NCBI RefSeq assembly: GCF_023072615.1
Contig: NZ_JAKNRW010000011.1
Span: forward strand, 51,739-115,738
Reading direction: 5' to 3'
Length of the DNA stretch: 64,000 nucleotides
Source: Pseudomonas violetae
GTDB lineage: Bacteria > Pseudomonadota > Gammaproteobacteria > Pseudomonadales > Pseudomonadaceae
Positions 1-9,006 of the stretch are shown piece by piece. Below the pieces are notes generated by a model, which was not told the DNA's origin, ran no database searches, and was given only the letters and a program-made list of their open reading frames with translations. Position numbers and translations under genes: made by a program. Each line of letters begins with the position of its first letter. The stretch's first letter is position 1.

Positions 1-1481
1 CGCAGGTAGCGCATCAGCTCGGTTTCCGAGTGATATCGATTGAACACCGGGTGGCTGAGGATCGGCGACTGGCGCACCAGTTCAGCCGGGATGGCGATCT
101 GGATTGTGGCGGCGAGGGCGGCGAAATCCGGTAGCACCTGGCCGTCGGCGAATAGGGCCCACAGGGTTTCCACATCTGCTTGTGCAGTGGTTTCGTCCAG
201 GGAAAGGCCCAGGCGCTCGGCGTCGACGACCCGCAGGTTGATGTGCCGGGCGTGTGCCTTGTCGTGAAACGCGGCGGTGTTGGCGCCGGTGTTGACAGTC
301 AGGGTGTCGAAGAAATGCTCTTGCTCGACGCTCAGGCCCAGTGCGCTCAAGCCTTTGGCCAGGATGGCGGTCAGGTGATGAATGCGTTTGGCAATCTGCG
401 CCAGGCCTTTGGGGCCGTGGTACACCGCGTACATGCTGGCGATGTTGGCCAGCAGCACCTGGGCGGTGCAGATGTTGCTGGTCGCTTTCTCGCGACGGAT
501 GTGTTGCTCGCGGGTCTGCATGGCCAGGCGCAGGGCCGGCTTGCCGAAACGGTCCACCGAGACGCCGACCAGACGACCCGGCATGTCGCGCTTGAACGCG
601 TCCTTGGTGGAGAAATACGCGGCGTGCGGGCCACCGAAACCCAGCGGCACACCGAAGCGTTGTGCGCTGCCGATGGCTACGTCGGCGCCAAACTCGCCCG
701 GCGGGGTCAACACGGTCAGGGCCAGCAGGTCAGCGGCCACGGCAACCAGTGCATTGGCCGCGTGGAAGCGTTCGGTCAGTTCGCGGTAGTCGAACAGGTC
801 GCCGTTGCTCGCCGGGTATTGCAGCAAGGCACCGAAGTACGGCGTCACGTCAGTCAGTTCGCGCTCGTCGCCGACCACCACGTGGATGCCCAAAGGCTCG
901 GCACGGGTGCGCAGCACGTCGAGGGTTTGCGGGTGGCAATGGGCGGAGGCGAAGAAAGCGTGGCTGCCTTTGTTCTTGCTCAGGCGCTTGCAGAACGTCA
1001 TTGCTTCGGCTGCGGCGGTGGCTTCGTCGAGGAGCGAGGCGTTGGCGATCGGCAGGCCGGTCAAGTCGCTGATCAGCGTCTGGAAATTCAGCAGTGCTTC
1101 GAGACGGCCCTGGGAAATCTCTGGTTGATACGGGGTGTAGGCGGTGTACCAAGCCGGGTTTTCTAGCAGGTTGCGCAGGATCGGCGACGGCGTGTGGGTG
1201 CCGTAGTAACCCTGGCCGATGAAGGTCTTGAACAGCTGGTTCTTGCCGGCGATGCCTTTGATCATGGCCAGGGCGTCGGCTTCACTCAGGCCGTCGTCCA
1301 TGCCGAGCACGCTGGTGCCCTTGATGCTTTCCGGAATAACGCTGGCGCTCAAGGCTTCCAGGGAGGCGAAGCCGAGGCTGTTGAGCATGGCTTGCTCATC
1401 GCCTGCGCGCGGGCCAATGTGGCGCGCGATGAATTCGTTGGCGGTCGTCATATTTACAGAAACAGGCAGTACTTGAGTCAT
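1..1481 (-). CDS. gcvP: Glycine dehydrogenase (decarboxylating), P protein, N-terminal half
   Basis: This is the P protein of the glycine cleavage system. It is PLP-dependent, decarboxylates glycine and hands the aminomethyl group to lipoyl-GcvH. The gene enters from its start at 1481 and leaves the window at base 1, so about 493 of the usual ~950 residues are visible. The N-terminal sequence reads [20 protein letters not shown], followed by family segments such as [16 protein letters not shown] and [19 protein letters not shown]. The PLP lysine lies in the missing C-terminal half. The start has an AGGAG about 8 nt upstream that lies at the gcvH stop, and the gap to gcvH is only 11 nt, so the two are cotranscribed. 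In pseudomonads glyA, sdaA and gcvT usually follow; they would lie outside the window. Confidence 0.97.
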   Translation of the reverse strand, partial: MTQVLPVSVNMTTANEFIARHIGPRAGDEQAMLNSLGFASLEALSASVIPESIKGTSVLGMDDGLSEADALAMIKGIAGKNQLFKTFIGQGYYGTHTPSPILRNLLENPAWYTAYTPYQPEISQGRLEALLNFQTLISDLTGLPIANASLLDEATAAAEAMTFCKRLSKNKGSHAFFASAHCHPQTLDVLRTRAEPLGIHVVVGDERELTDVTPYFGALLQYPASNGDLFDYRELTERFHAANALVAVAADLLALTVLTPPGEFGADVAIGSAQRFGVPLGFGGPHAAYFSTKDAFKRDMPGRLVGVSVDRFGKPALRLAMQTREQHIRREKATSNICTAQVLLANIASMYAVYHGPKGLAQIAKRIHHLTAILAKGLSALGLSVEQEHFFDTLTVNTGANTAAFHDKAHARHINLRVVDAERLGLSLDETTAQADVETLWALFADGQVLPDFAALAATIQIAIPAELVRQSPILSHPVFNRYHSETELMRYL

Positions 1482-1492
1482 TTCGGTGCTCC

Positions 1493-1876
1493 TCAGGCTT
1501 CGGCGTTGGCTTTGATCAGACGGTCGTAAGCATCCTGATCCAGCAGTTTGGCGACGGCCGAGGCGTCGGTAGGCTGAAAACGGAAGAACCAGCCTTCACC
1601 CAGGGGATCTTCGTTGACCAGTTCCGGGCTGCTGTCGAGCGCCGGGTTCACTTCCAGTACTTCACCGTCCAGAGGCATGTACACGCCGCTGGCAGCTTTT
1701 ACCGATTCCACGGTGGCCGCTTCTGCGCCCTTCTCGTAGGACTGCAGCTCTGGCAGTTGTACGAAAACCACGTCGCCCAGAGCGTTCTGCGCGAAGGCGG
1801 TGATGCCGACTGTGACGCTGCCGTCAGCTTCGGTGCGCAGCCATTCGTGATCTTCAGTAAAACGCAACTCGCTCAT
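1493..1876 (-). CDS. gcvH: Glycine cleavage system H protein
   Basis: This is the 127-residue lipoyl carrier protein of the glycine cleavage system, shuttling the aminomethyl group between the P, T and L proteins in the cytoplasm. The lipoyl domain covers nearly the whole protein. The lipoylation lysine is K60 in the [13 protein letters not shown] context, and the N-terminus ([13 protein letters not shown]) is typical of the family. It is the first gene of the leftward operon. A sigma-54-type -24/-12 element lies about 85 nt upstream and GcsR-like sites lie beyond it, which points to glycine-induced expression. The start ATG at 1876 follows a usable AGGAG. Confidence 0.98.
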   Translation of the reverse strand: MSELRFTEDHEWLRTEADGSVTVGITAFAQNALGDVVFVQLPELQSYEKGAEAATVESVKAASGVYMPLDGEVLEVNPALDSSPELVNEDPLGEGWFFRFQPTDASAVAKLLDQDAYDRLIKANAEA

Positions 1877-1960
1877 GGAAACTCCTAAGGGGGCCAGACT
1901 CGTCTGGTAGACGCGATTGAATGCACGGGGGTTTTAGCCCTGATTTATGCAGGGGTAATA

Positions 1961-1976
1961 AGCAAAATCGCGGCCA
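1961..1976 (-). promoter_or_regulatory. Sigma-54 (-24/-12) promoter of gcvH-gcvP
   Basis: Read on the minus strand the bases are TGGCCGCGATTTTGCT. The invariant GG (-24) and GC (-12) are present at exactly the required spacing, and TTGCT matches the -12 element. It lies about 85 nt upstream of the gcvH start and points toward it. The neighbouring gcsR encodes a sigma-54 activator with an intact GAFTGA motif. The promoter is read directly from sequence; its use is inferred. Confidence 0.8.
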
Positions 1977-2040
1977 ATGTTTTAAAAGCGTTATAAAACA
2001 GTGAGTTGCGAGTTTTTGAGGCGGGAGAAAATGTTTACTG

Positions 2041-2158
2041 TGTAGCGAAATCGCTACAGCTTGGGGCTTGGAAAAAAGCCTATCTGTATCAAAGCCTTGC
2101 GCACTGGTGCCTGGGGAGGTGTGTAGCGATATCGTTCCGCTGTAGCGCTTTCAGTACG
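2041..2158 (-). promoter_or_regulatory. Three GcsR-like enhancer sites
   Basis: Three 18-bp sites of the form TGTAGCG-N4-(C)G(T)NC(C)G occur upstream of the gcvH sigma-54 promoter. They are TGTAGCGAAATCGCTACA at 2041-2058 (a perfect palindrome), TGTAGCGATATCGTTCCG at 2122-2139, and TGTAGCGCTTTCAGTACG at 2141-2158. The last two are 19 bp apart start to start. From memory, P. aeruginosa GcsR binds tandem sites close to TGTAACG-N4-CGTTCCG; these fit with A to G at position 5. They lie 65-200 bp upstream of the promoter, a normal enhancer distance. Confidence 0.75.
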
Positions 2159-2215
2159 GCTGGAGGTCGTTTCTAAACAGGTTAGAAGGCCTTCGATTTG
2201 AATTCGTCCCGTAGG

Positions 2216-2288
2216 AGCTGCCGAAGGCTGCGATCTTGTCGCAGGCAACACAATATCGAAGTCAAAAAGATCGCAGCCTTCGGCAGCT
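2216..2288. repeat. REP hairpin, GCTGCCGAAGGCTGCGATC type
   Basis: Two 22-bp inverted arms, 2216-2237 and 2267-2288, face each other across about 29 bases. The same arm sequence recurs at 38955-39030. It lies just past the gcsR stop, so it may also act as a transcript end. No T-run follows a tight stem, so it is called a repeat rather than a terminator. Confidence 0.85.
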
Positions 2289-2323
2289 GAGGATGGAGGC
2301 CAGGCGTGAGAATTCAGCGACGG

Positions 2324-3832
2324 CTACTGCTTGGTAGGAATCCCATACTTGCGCAGCCGATGCGCGATCGCCGTGTGGGAGGTCTGCAAGCGGCTTGCGA
2401 GCTGCCGGGTAGACGGGTAGCTGACGTAGAGTTTTTCCAGCAGGGTTTTCTCGAACTCGTCCACGGCCTGCTCCAGGCTGTCGACTTCGGAGTCGCTCTG
2501 GCGTGCCACCGAGGTGCCGGCGATGTCGAGGTCACCAATGTCCACCAGACTGCTTTCGCAAATGGCCGCCGCGCGGAATATCACGTTCTGCAACTGCCGC
2601 ACGTTACCAGGCCAGCGGTTACCCAGAAGTGCCGGGTAAGTCCCGGGCGCCAGTCGGCACACCGGTCGCTGGATCTGCGCACAGGCCTGCTGCATGAAGT
2701 GACGGGCCAGCAGCAGAATGTCCTGGCCCCGCTCACGTAGCGGCGGGACTTCGACATTCAAGACGTTGAGGCGATAAAACAGGTCTTCGCGGAACGAGCC
2801 TTCACTGACCATTTTTTCCAGGTCACGGTGGGTCGCGCTGAGGATTCGCACGTTGACCTTCACTTCGCGATCACCGCCCACTCGCCGAAAGCTGCCGTCA
2901 TTAAGAAAGCGCAACAGTTTTGCCTGCAGGTAGGGCGACATCTCGCCGATCTCATCGAGAAACACCGTGCCTTGGTTGGCCAGTTCCATCAGGCCCGGTT
3001 TACCGCCTCGTTGCGCTCCGGTGAAAGCCCCCGGGGCATAACCGAACAGCTCGCTTTCGGCGAGGTTCTCCGGCAATGCCGCGCAGTTCAGCGCGAGGAA
3101 AGGCGAGCTGTGCCGGGCGCTGATGGCGTGGCAGGCGCGCGCAACCAGTTCCTTGCCAGTGCCGGTTTCGCCCTGGATCAGCAAAGGCGCATCCAGGGCC
3201 GCCACGCGCTGGGCGCGGGCCTTGAGGGTGCGGATCGCCGGAGATTCGCCCAGCAGCGCATCAAAGCCTTCGGCATGATCATGGTGCAGCGCCGACAGAC
3301 GCTCGCCGATGCGGTTGGGTTGATACAGGGTCAGCAACGCACCGGCATCGGTGATGGGCGTGGCGTCGAGTAGTAAGGCCTGGCCGTTGAGCGTGATCTC
3401 GCGCAGCGGCAGGCGAAAGCCGTGCTCCAGCAACGCGTCGAGCAGCGCCGGGTCGGCAAACAGTTCCGCCACGCTTTCCCCCGCCGGTTCGCGACCGTAC
3501 AGGGCAATCAGTGCCGGATTGGCCAGTAATACGTTGCCCGCACTGTCGAGCGCCAGCACCGGGTCGGTCATGGCCGCCAGCAAGGCATCGAGCTGCAGGT
3601 GCCGGCGCTGGCCAGGCAGAATGTCCACCACCGTCACCGCCTGCACGCCGCGGACGCTGAACAGCGCATCGCGCAGCTCTTCGAGTACTTCCGGGCTCAA
3701 GGTCGGCGCGTCTATGTAGACGTTGGGCGGCACCATTTCCACCGCATCCAGGTTGAGATTGCGCCCACCGAGCAACGCCAGGACTTCCTGGGTGATGCCG
3801 ACTCGGTCGATGAAACTGACGTGGATACGCAT
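2324..3832 (-). CDS. gcsR: Sigma-54-dependent TyrR-like activator of glycine cleavage genes
   Basis: This is an enhancer-binding protein of 502 residues in the TyrR class. Residues 1-70 form an ACT-like domain (RIHVSFIDRVGITQEVL) and about 77-180 a PAS domain. The AAA+ module has Walker A GETGTGKE (221-228), GAFTGA (268-273) and Walker B TVFLDEIGEM (289-298). The C-terminus carries a TyrR-type helix-turn-helix (TRQLASRLQTSHTAIAHRL). The reading frame is open to 4180, but ATG 3832 fits the ACT domain and the usual TyrR length, and longer versions run through the 3' end of the next gene. Its place beside gcvH-gcvP and the matching sites at 2041-2158 support the name GcsR. ACT binding of glycine is inferred from the family. 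Confidence 0.92.
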   Translation of the reverse strand: MRIHVSFIDRVGITQEVLALLGGRNLNLDAVEMVPPNVYIDAPTLSPEVLEELRDALFSVRGVQAVTVVDILPGQRRHLQLDALLAAMTDPVLALDSAGNVLLANPALIALYGREPAGESVAELFADPALLDALLEHGFRLPLREITLNGQALLLDATPITDAGALLTLYQPNRIGERLSALHHDHAEGFDALLGESPAIRTLKARAQRVAALDAPLLIQGETGTGKELVARACHAISARHSSPFLALNCAALPENLAESELFGYAPGAFTGAQRGGKPGLMELANQGTVFLDEIGEMSPYLQAKLLRFLNDGSFRRVGGDREVKVNVRILSATHRDLEKMVSEGSFREDLFYRLNVLNVEVPPLRERGQDILLLARHFMQQACAQIQRPVCRLAPGTYPALLGNRWPGNVRQLQNVIFRAAAICESSLVDIGDLDIAGTSVARQSDSEVDSLEQAVDEFEKTLLEKLYVSYPSTRQLASRLQTSHTAIAHRLRKYGIPTKQ

Positions 3833-3978
3833 GGGGGCGGTGTAGTTCTGGCGTGCGGAGGGTGGCAAGTATGCCTTGGGGAGCGCCGCAGGTGAAATCC
3901 TGCACTGATTTGCGAAGACCTTAGGAGCAAAGCTTTGCTTCCACAGTTGGCGAGGCAGCCTTGCTCCTGCACAAACGG

Positions 3979-4338
3979 CTACTCGAGGTGTTCGGGTTTG
4001 ACCGGGTCGCCGGACTTGACGTCGAGCTGCGCCCGGACGTCTTCGAACATCAGGTCGTACGCCTTGTGGACCGTGCCGATCCCGACTTCCTTGGGTAGAC
4101 CATGTTTTTGCGCGAGGCGAGTGGCATGGCGGGCGAAATCGAACGCCTGGTCCTTGGGCAGGAAAAACTCCTCCTGCCATTTTTCGTTCTGCACTAACCC
4201 ATGCATTTTGAACAGCATGCCTACGCCTTCCTTTGGGTCCTGGGTCACTTCATAGTCGATGCTCAGCGAGTAGCTGTAGTCATCCTTATGCAGCGCGGTG
4301 CGCTCGATGTGCAGGTGACCGGGCTCGAACGTAGCCAT
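3979..4338 (-). CDS. DUF5064 family protein
   Basis: This small cytoplasmic protein of about 119 residues has no known function. It begins MATFEPGHLHIERTALHKDD and continues with DYEVTQDPKEGVGM, both characteristic of the pseudomonad DUF5064 family as I recall it. There is no signal peptide or membrane segment. Two in-frame ATGs exist, 4344 and 4338. GGAGAG abuts the first and stands 6 nt from the second, so 4338 is preferred. It ends 146 bp upstream of gcsR in the same orientation. That gap carries a 14-bp palindrome, AGCAAAGCTTTGCT. Confidence 0.75.
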   Translation of the reverse strand: MATFEPGHLHIERTALHKDDYSYSLSIDYEVTQDPKEGVGMLFKMHGLVQNEKWQEEFFLPKDQAFDFARHATRLAQKHGLPKEVGIGTVHKAYDLMFEDVRAQLDVKSGDPVKPEHLE

Positions 4339-4515
4339 TGGCATCTCTCCGTATCAGTTGGTAATGCCAGGTGTCGCCGTGCAGAGGGGAGCGCAGGCAG
4401 GGTCCTGGACGATCAATTCGCCGTCCGAGAGTGGACCGAACATCGCGATATTTCCAGTAAAGCGAAGTCACCGGAGTATTTTCAGCCTCGAGCTGAACTT
4501 CGATGGCTGCTGGCG

Positions 4516-4622
4516 CTATCGAGAGCAGGCTCGCTCCCATAGGGGGGCGCGTTGCCGTTGTGACCACAGGGTTGCACTGCGGGAATCGCATTTCCAATGT
4601 GGGAGCGAGCCTACTCGCGAAG
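4516..4622. repeat. REP pair (GGGAGCGAGCCTGCTCGCGA type)
   Basis: Two imperfect REP hairpins in opposite orientation lie between the CoA-transferase gene and the DUF5064 gene. The core is GAGCAGGCTCGCTCCCA with its partner TGGGAGCGAGCCTACTCGCGA. The rest of the 293-bp gap shows no convincing ORF. Confidence 0.8.
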
Positions 4623-4631
4623 ATATGCGCA

Positions 4632-5963
4632 TCACCACCACTGCGCCCGATGGGAGCCCAATTCAGCCGCCGGAATCGTCCACTGCAATGGCGTGCCGGT
4701 GATCTTCAGCGGCACCTGCAGTCGATGCGCCGCCCCCCAGGCTGTTTGCTCGACCAACAGCCCCTTGTCGTTGTCATCTTCAACCCGCAAGGGTGCCGCC
4801 GGCCCGACGCCATTTTCAATCAACAACTTCGCCGTGCGCGCCAGCGATAACCGTGCCGATCCGCCCGTGTCCAGCAGGCGAATCGCGCTGGCCGCCATCA
4901 GGTACCCGGTGGCGTGATCGAGCGCTTGCAGGGGCAATGGCGTCGGCTGGTCTGACTGCTTCCAATGCATGCCAGCCTCGGCAATTCCGCAGCTCATCTG
5001 CACCAGGCTGTCGAAGCCCCGGCGATTCTGCCAAGGACCGCTCCAACCATAGGCATTCAGGCAGACGTCGATCAGCTCGGGGGCCAGATGCCGGCGCTCG
5101 GCGGTGCCATAACCGAGGCGTTCCAGTGCATCGGCGCGGTAACCATGCAGGAGGATGTCGGCGTCCTTGAGCAGGTTGTCGAAGATCGCGCGATCCGTTG
5201 GGTCGTGCAAGTCCAGACGCGCGCAACGCTTGCCCAGGGTGACTTCCGGTACCACGCCAGGCTCGTTCCAGGAGGGAGGATCGATGCGCAGGACGTCGGC
5301 GCCCAGCCCGGCGAGAAAGCGGCTGGCGACTGGCCCGGCGAGTACGCGGGTCAGGTCCAGCACCTTGATTCCGGCCAGGGGGCGGGCCACGGAACCTTGC
5401 CAGGGTTTCGCCCGCGCACTGTTGCCTGCGGCAAAATGCACCAGTGGCTCAGCGTTCACGGCCTGCCCTTGGGGATGCGCTTGCCATTGCGCCCAGCTGC
5501 GCATTTGCGCGGCACAACCGGCGGCTTCGACCACGGCCTGTTCAAGATCAGCTGCAGCCCATTGCGCGACTTTGTTAGCCATTGCCGATCGATCGGCAAC
5601 GCTGCCGAGCACGCTTTCGGCGGCTGCGCGGTGATGCGGTGCGTTGGTGTGCAGGCGGATCCAGCCATCCCGGGTGGCGTAGTCGCCCGCGACCGGGTCC
5701 CATAAGGGCGGAACATTCCAGCCCAGCGGACGCAGCGAGGTGGCAAACCAGAACGACGCGAGGCGCCGGTCGACTTCCAGGCCGGGAAGGCGCCCGGTGT
5801 GCCGATGCAACAGGTCGCAGATTGCCTGACCGGCCACGCCAATGCTGGCGCAGGCCAGGTCGGTGACCGCAAACGCGCAGGGCAGGGCGCCGCTCGATGT
5901 GCAGGGGATAGGGGTATTGGGCAAGCCGAGTGCGGCTTGAATGGACGTGAATAGATCAGTCAT
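4632..5963 (-). CDS. CaiB/BaiF family III CoA-transferase
   Basis: This 443-residue protein is a family III CoA-transferase, moving CoA between carboxylic acids. The recognisable N-terminal family motif, GIKVLDLTRVLAGPVASRFL, appears only near residue 190. It is followed by GADVLRIDPP and then by GFDSLVQMSCG, whose Asp is the likely nucleophile. The first ~180 residues look like a second, CoA-transferase-lobe-like segment (DGWIRLHTNAPHHRAA), so the order differs from a standard FRC-type enzyme. ATG 5963 has GGAGGG 6 nt upstream; the frame stays open 12 codons further. It stands alone, and the substrate is unknown. Confidence 0.8.
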   Translation of the reverse strand: MTDLFTSIQAALGLPNTPIPCTSSGALPCAFAVTDLACASIGVAGQAICDLLHRHTGRLPGLEVDRRLASFWFATSLRPLGWNVPPLWDPVAGDYATRDGWIRLHTNAPHHRAAAESVLGSVADRSAMANKVAQWAAADLEQAVVEAAGCAAQMRSWAQWQAHPQGQAVNAEPLVHFAAGNSARAKPWQGSVARPLAGIKVLDLTRVLAGPVASRFLAGLGADVLRIDPPSWNEPGVVPEVTLGKRCARLDLHDPTDRAIFDNLLKDADILLHGYRADALERLGYGTAERRHLAPELIDVCLNAYGWSGPWQNRRGFDSLVQMSCGIAEAGMHWKQSDQPTPLPLQALDHATGYLMAASAIRLLDTGGSARLSLARTAKLLIENGVGPAAPLRVEDDNDKGLLVEQTAWGAAHRLQVPLKITGTPLQWTIPAAELGSHRAQWW

Positions 5964-6043
5964 CGAAGGCCCTCCGGAAGAGGGCCGATCATAGATCAAA
6001 AAATGTGCAGTGCCGGATGAAAACTGTTGGAGCGAGCCTGCTC

Positions 6044-8182
6044 CTACACGCGGAACTGATCCATCAACTTCATCTGATGGGTCGTCAGCGAATTAAGGTG
6101 ACTGCTGATCTGTGCCGATTCGGTCGCTTGCCCGGTCAGGGTTTCGGTGACGGTACGGATGGCTGAGACGTTGCGGTTGACCTCTTCGGCCACGGCGCTT
6201 TGCTGTTCGGCGGCGCTGGCAATTTGCAGGTTCATGTCGCTGATCACGGTGACCGCATCGCTGATCTTGCTCAAGGCCTGTACTGCTTGCTGAATTTGAC
6301 CGGCGTTGCTGTGGGCCTGGGTCTGGCTCGAGTGCATGGTGGCAACGACGCCGCGGGTGCCAGTTTGGATGCGTTCGATCACCGTGCGGATTTCTTCCAC
6401 CGAGTCCTGGGTACGTTTGGCCAGGTTGCGCACTTCATCAGCCACCACCGCAAAACCACGCCCGCTCTCGCCGGCGCGGGCGGCTTCGATAGCTGCGTTG
6501 AGGGCCAGCAGGTTGGTTTGTTCGGCAATGCTGCGGATCACCTCCAGCACCGAGCCGATTTGCTCACTGTTGACCGCCAGGGCTTCGACTTCGACAACCG
6601 CCTTGCTGACCTCATCGGCCAGCTGACTGATGTCGCGGGTGCTGCGCTCGATGATCTGCATGCCATCGCGGGCCGATTGGTCCGCGCCCTTGGCCGCATT
6701 GGCCGCATTCGAGGCACTGTTGGCGACGTCGTGGGCGGTGGCGCTCATTTCATTGGAGGCGGTGGCAACCTGGTCGATCTCGCGGAACTGCACCTGCATC
6801 CCTTCACTGGTCTGGCGGGCGATTTCCGAGGACTGGTCGGCCGTGCCGCGGGCGTCCGTAATGCTCTGTTTGATCTGCGCGATGGTTGGCTGCAGCTTGT
6901 CGAGGAAGCGGTTGAACCAACTGACCAGTTCACCCAGTTCGTCTTTCTTGCCGTAGTGCAGGCGCTGGGTCAGGTCGCCGTCGCCGCTGGCAATGGCTTT
7001 GAGCATCTGGGCAACGCTGTTGATCGGCCGGGTCACGCCCGAGGCGGTGAGCCATATCAGCAGCAGGCCGACCAGGCCAGCCGCAACGGCGACTAGCACG
7101 GCTTTGATGGTGCCGCTTTGGTGGGCGTCATCAAGTACGGCTTGCAGCTTGGCCGAGTCAGCCAGCAACACCTGCTTCGGCAGGTCGATCACCACACCCC
7201 AGGCCTTGGAATCGCCAATCGGGCTGACCGGATACACGGCGCGAATCAGTTCGCCCTGTTCGAGAATTTTCGGTGTGCCAGCGCTGAGCAACTGCAGCAC
7301 TTCCTTGGCATCCGTGCCCAGGGTGTCGGCGATGCTTTTGCCGACCTTGCTGGCGTCGACGCTGTAGCCGGCGAGCACGCCACTGCCGGATACAATCAGC
7401 ATGTGCCCGGCGCTATTGAACAGGTCGCGCTGGGATTCGACCGCGGCCGCTTGCAGGGCGTCGAGGGCGATGTCCACACCGACGACCCCGATGGATTTGC
7501 CATCCACCAACAGCGGTACGGAAATGGTGGTCATCAGCATTTCCTTGCCGCCGACGGTGTCGGCATACGGGTCCAGCAGGCAGGTGCGCTTACTGTCACG
7601 AGGGCAGGTGTACCAGCTGTTATAGGGCGTGCCGTTGATGTTGAGGGTGGTCTTGGTCATGTCATCTTCGACCATGATCGTGTTGACCCCGGTACCACCG
7701 GCACGGCTCCAGTAACTGGCAAAGCGCCCGGCTTCGTTGGACTGGCGCGCCGCGTCGTTGGCGAATTCGCTGTCCTTGCCGTCCAGGCTGTTGGGTTCGA
7801 ATGCCAGCCAGATCCCCAGCACTTTGCTGTTGCGCTCGAAGGCGGTTTGCAGGCTCCGGTTCAACTCCTCACGCACAGCGCCCGCTTCCAGCGAGCGCTT
7901 GGCCGCCATGTTGCGCAGGTCCTTGATCTGATCCGCCAGGGACGTGACCACCGTCAGGCTTTCGCCGAAGGTTTTCTGCACCCGCACGGCTTGCTCGGCG
8001 GCCTTGGCTTGCAGCAGATCCTGCACGCTGTCGTTGAGCATTCTGCTGCTGGAGGCGCTGACCAATTTATCGTTCTGGTTGGTCTGGTAGATATTCATGC
8101 CCACGATCAGGGCAATCACGCCCAGCAGGCACAGGCCGGACAGCAGCACGATTTTCAGGCGGATGGAGAGAGAGTCGAACAT
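6044..8182 (-). CDS. Methyl-accepting chemotaxis protein with dCACHE sensor
   Basis: This is a 712-residue transmembrane chemoreceptor. Helix 1 spans about residues 8-30, a periplasmic double-CACHE domain about 40-355 and helix 2 about 360-380. A HAMP domain follows ([20 protein letters not shown]), then a long coiled coil whose signalling tip contains [20 protein letters not shown] and [15 protein letters not shown]. The sensor holds WYTCPRD and [11 protein letters not shown] elements typical of CACHE pockets, but the ligand cannot be told. The frame is open to 8440, but [14 protein letters not shown] at 8182 places helix 1 correctly. No strong ribosome site is seen there. It is monocistronic, between REP-rich gaps. 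Confidence 0.9.
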   Translation of the reverse strand: MFDSLSIRLKIVLLSGLCLLGVIALIVGMNIYQTNQNDKLVSASSSRMLNDSVQDLLQAKAAEQAVRVQKTFGESLTVVTSLADQIKDLRNMAAKRSLEAGAVREELNRSLQTAFERNSKVLGIWLAFEPNSLDGKDSEFANDAARQSNEAGRFASYWSRAGGTGVNTIMVEDDMTKTTLNINGTPYNSWYTCPRDSKRTCLLDPYADTVGGKEMLMTTISVPLLVDGKSIGVVGVDIALDALQAAAVESQRDLFNSAGHMLIVSGSGVLAGYSVDASKVGKSIADTLGTDAKEVLQLLSAGTPKILEQGELIRAVYPVSPIGDSKAWGVVIDLPKQVLLADSAKLQAVLDDAHQSGTIKAVLVAVAAGLVGLLLIWLTASGVTRPINSVAQMLKAIASGDGDLTQRLHYGKKDELGELVSWFNRFLDKLQPTIAQIKQSITDARGTADQSSEIARQTSEGMQVQFREIDQVATASNEMSATAHDVANSASNAANAAKGADQSARDGMQIIERSTRDISQLADEVSKAVVEVEALAVNSEQIGSVLEVIRSIAEQTNLLALNAAIEAARAGESGRGFAVVADEVRNLAKRTQDSVEEIRTVIERIQTGTRGVVATMHSSQTQAHSNAGQIQQAVQALSKISDAVTVISDMNLQIASAAEQQSAVAEEVNRNVSAIRTVTETLTGQATESAQISSHLNSLTTHQMKLMDQFRV

Positions 8183-8356
8183 AAGGCGAACTCGCAAATG
8201 AATGGGGTGTTGGCTGTGGGTCGGGATCGACCGGGTTCGCCAAGTCCATTCAGCGCCATGGGAAAGGCATCGGCGCGGGGGAGGTTTGCATGAGTAAAAA
8301 TCGATGAACGGTCGGCGCAAGCGTTTGCGGGGGATATTCGGTGTTTGGGAGATCGC

Positions 8357-8432
8357 TATCGCGAGCAGGCTCGCTCCCACATTAAGCCCAATAATTCTGG
8401 AGCTCACCTGTGGGAGCCAGCCTGCTGGCGAT
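8357..8432. repeat. REP pair
   Basis: Inverted copies ATCGCGAGCAGGCTCGCTCC and TGTGGGAGCCAGCCTGCTGG lie about 30 bp apart, downstream of the ybaN-like gene and upstream of the chemoreceptor gene. The second copy is degenerate. Confidence 0.75.
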
Positions 8433-8449
8433 GCAGGCAACCCGGTCTG

Positions 8450-8857
8450 TCAGGAAGCGTGCGCCAGGGTCTCGGGCCTCGACCAGATCCACAGGTTGCC
8501 CAAGCTCATTCCGGCAATGGCCAGGTAGATCGGCCAGCCGTGATCGAGCATCACCAGCATCAACCCGGCGCACAGCAGCATGCTCACGGTGGCGCTGACT
8601 TTGGCACGACGGGATATGATTTTGCCGTTGCGCCAGTTGCTCAGTATCGGACCGATCAGGCGATGGTTTTCCAGCCAGGCGCTGAGCCGTGGGGAACTTC
8701 GGGTGGCGGCCCAGGCCGCGAGCAGGATGAATTCGGTGGTTGGCAGGCCAGGCACGACAATGGCGACCAGGCCTATGCCCAGGCTGAGGTAGGCCAGCAG
8801 GCCGAAAAGGAAACGCACGAGTCTGGAAGATGAGGGCATAGGCTCAAGGTAACGCAT
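8450..8857 (-). CDS. YbaN/DUF454 family inner-membrane protein
   Basis: This 135-residue membrane protein belongs to the DUF454 (YbaN) family. There are hydrophobic segments around residues 15-45 (FGLLAYLSLGIGLVAIVVPG) and 95-125. The family signature PGLPTTEFILLAAWAATRSS and the conserved W-L-NHR-GP--NWR stretch lie between them. Its function is not known. A second ATG six codons in (8839) is possible; neither start has a strong ribosome site. The haem oxygenase gene lies upstream in the same direction, but a REP pair and about 150 bp separate them, so cotranscription is doubtful. Confidence 0.8.
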   Translation of the reverse strand: MRYLEPMPSSSRLVRFLFGLLAYLSLGIGLVAIVVPGLPTTEFILLAAWAATRSSPRLSAWLENHRLIGPILSNWRNGKIISRRAKVSATVSMLLCAGLMLVMLDHGWPIYLAIAGMSLGNLWIWSRPETLAHAS

Positions 8858-8877
8858 GTGGGGCGTGATGTTTCCTT

Positions 8878-8978
8878 GTAGGAGCGAGCTTGCTCGCGAG
8901 AAACTCGAGAGCGCTGCGGGGTGTCAGGCTTCCCGCGTCATCGTTAACGACCATCGCAGGCAAGCCAGCTCCCACAGG
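8878..8978. repeat. REP pair
   Basis: TGTAGGAGCGAGCTTGCTCG and the opposed copy CCATCGCAGGCAAGCCAGCT lie between the haem oxygenase and ybaN-like genes. They may end the haem oxygenase transcript. Confidence 0.75.
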
Positions 8979-9006
8979 AAAGTGCGTCCAACAGAGGATC
9001 GGATGA

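Noticed and set aside
3833..4180. N-terminal extension of gcsR by about 116 codons
   Set aside because: The extension runs through the 3' end of the DUF5064 gene and has no domain; the ACT domain begins exactly at ATG 3832.
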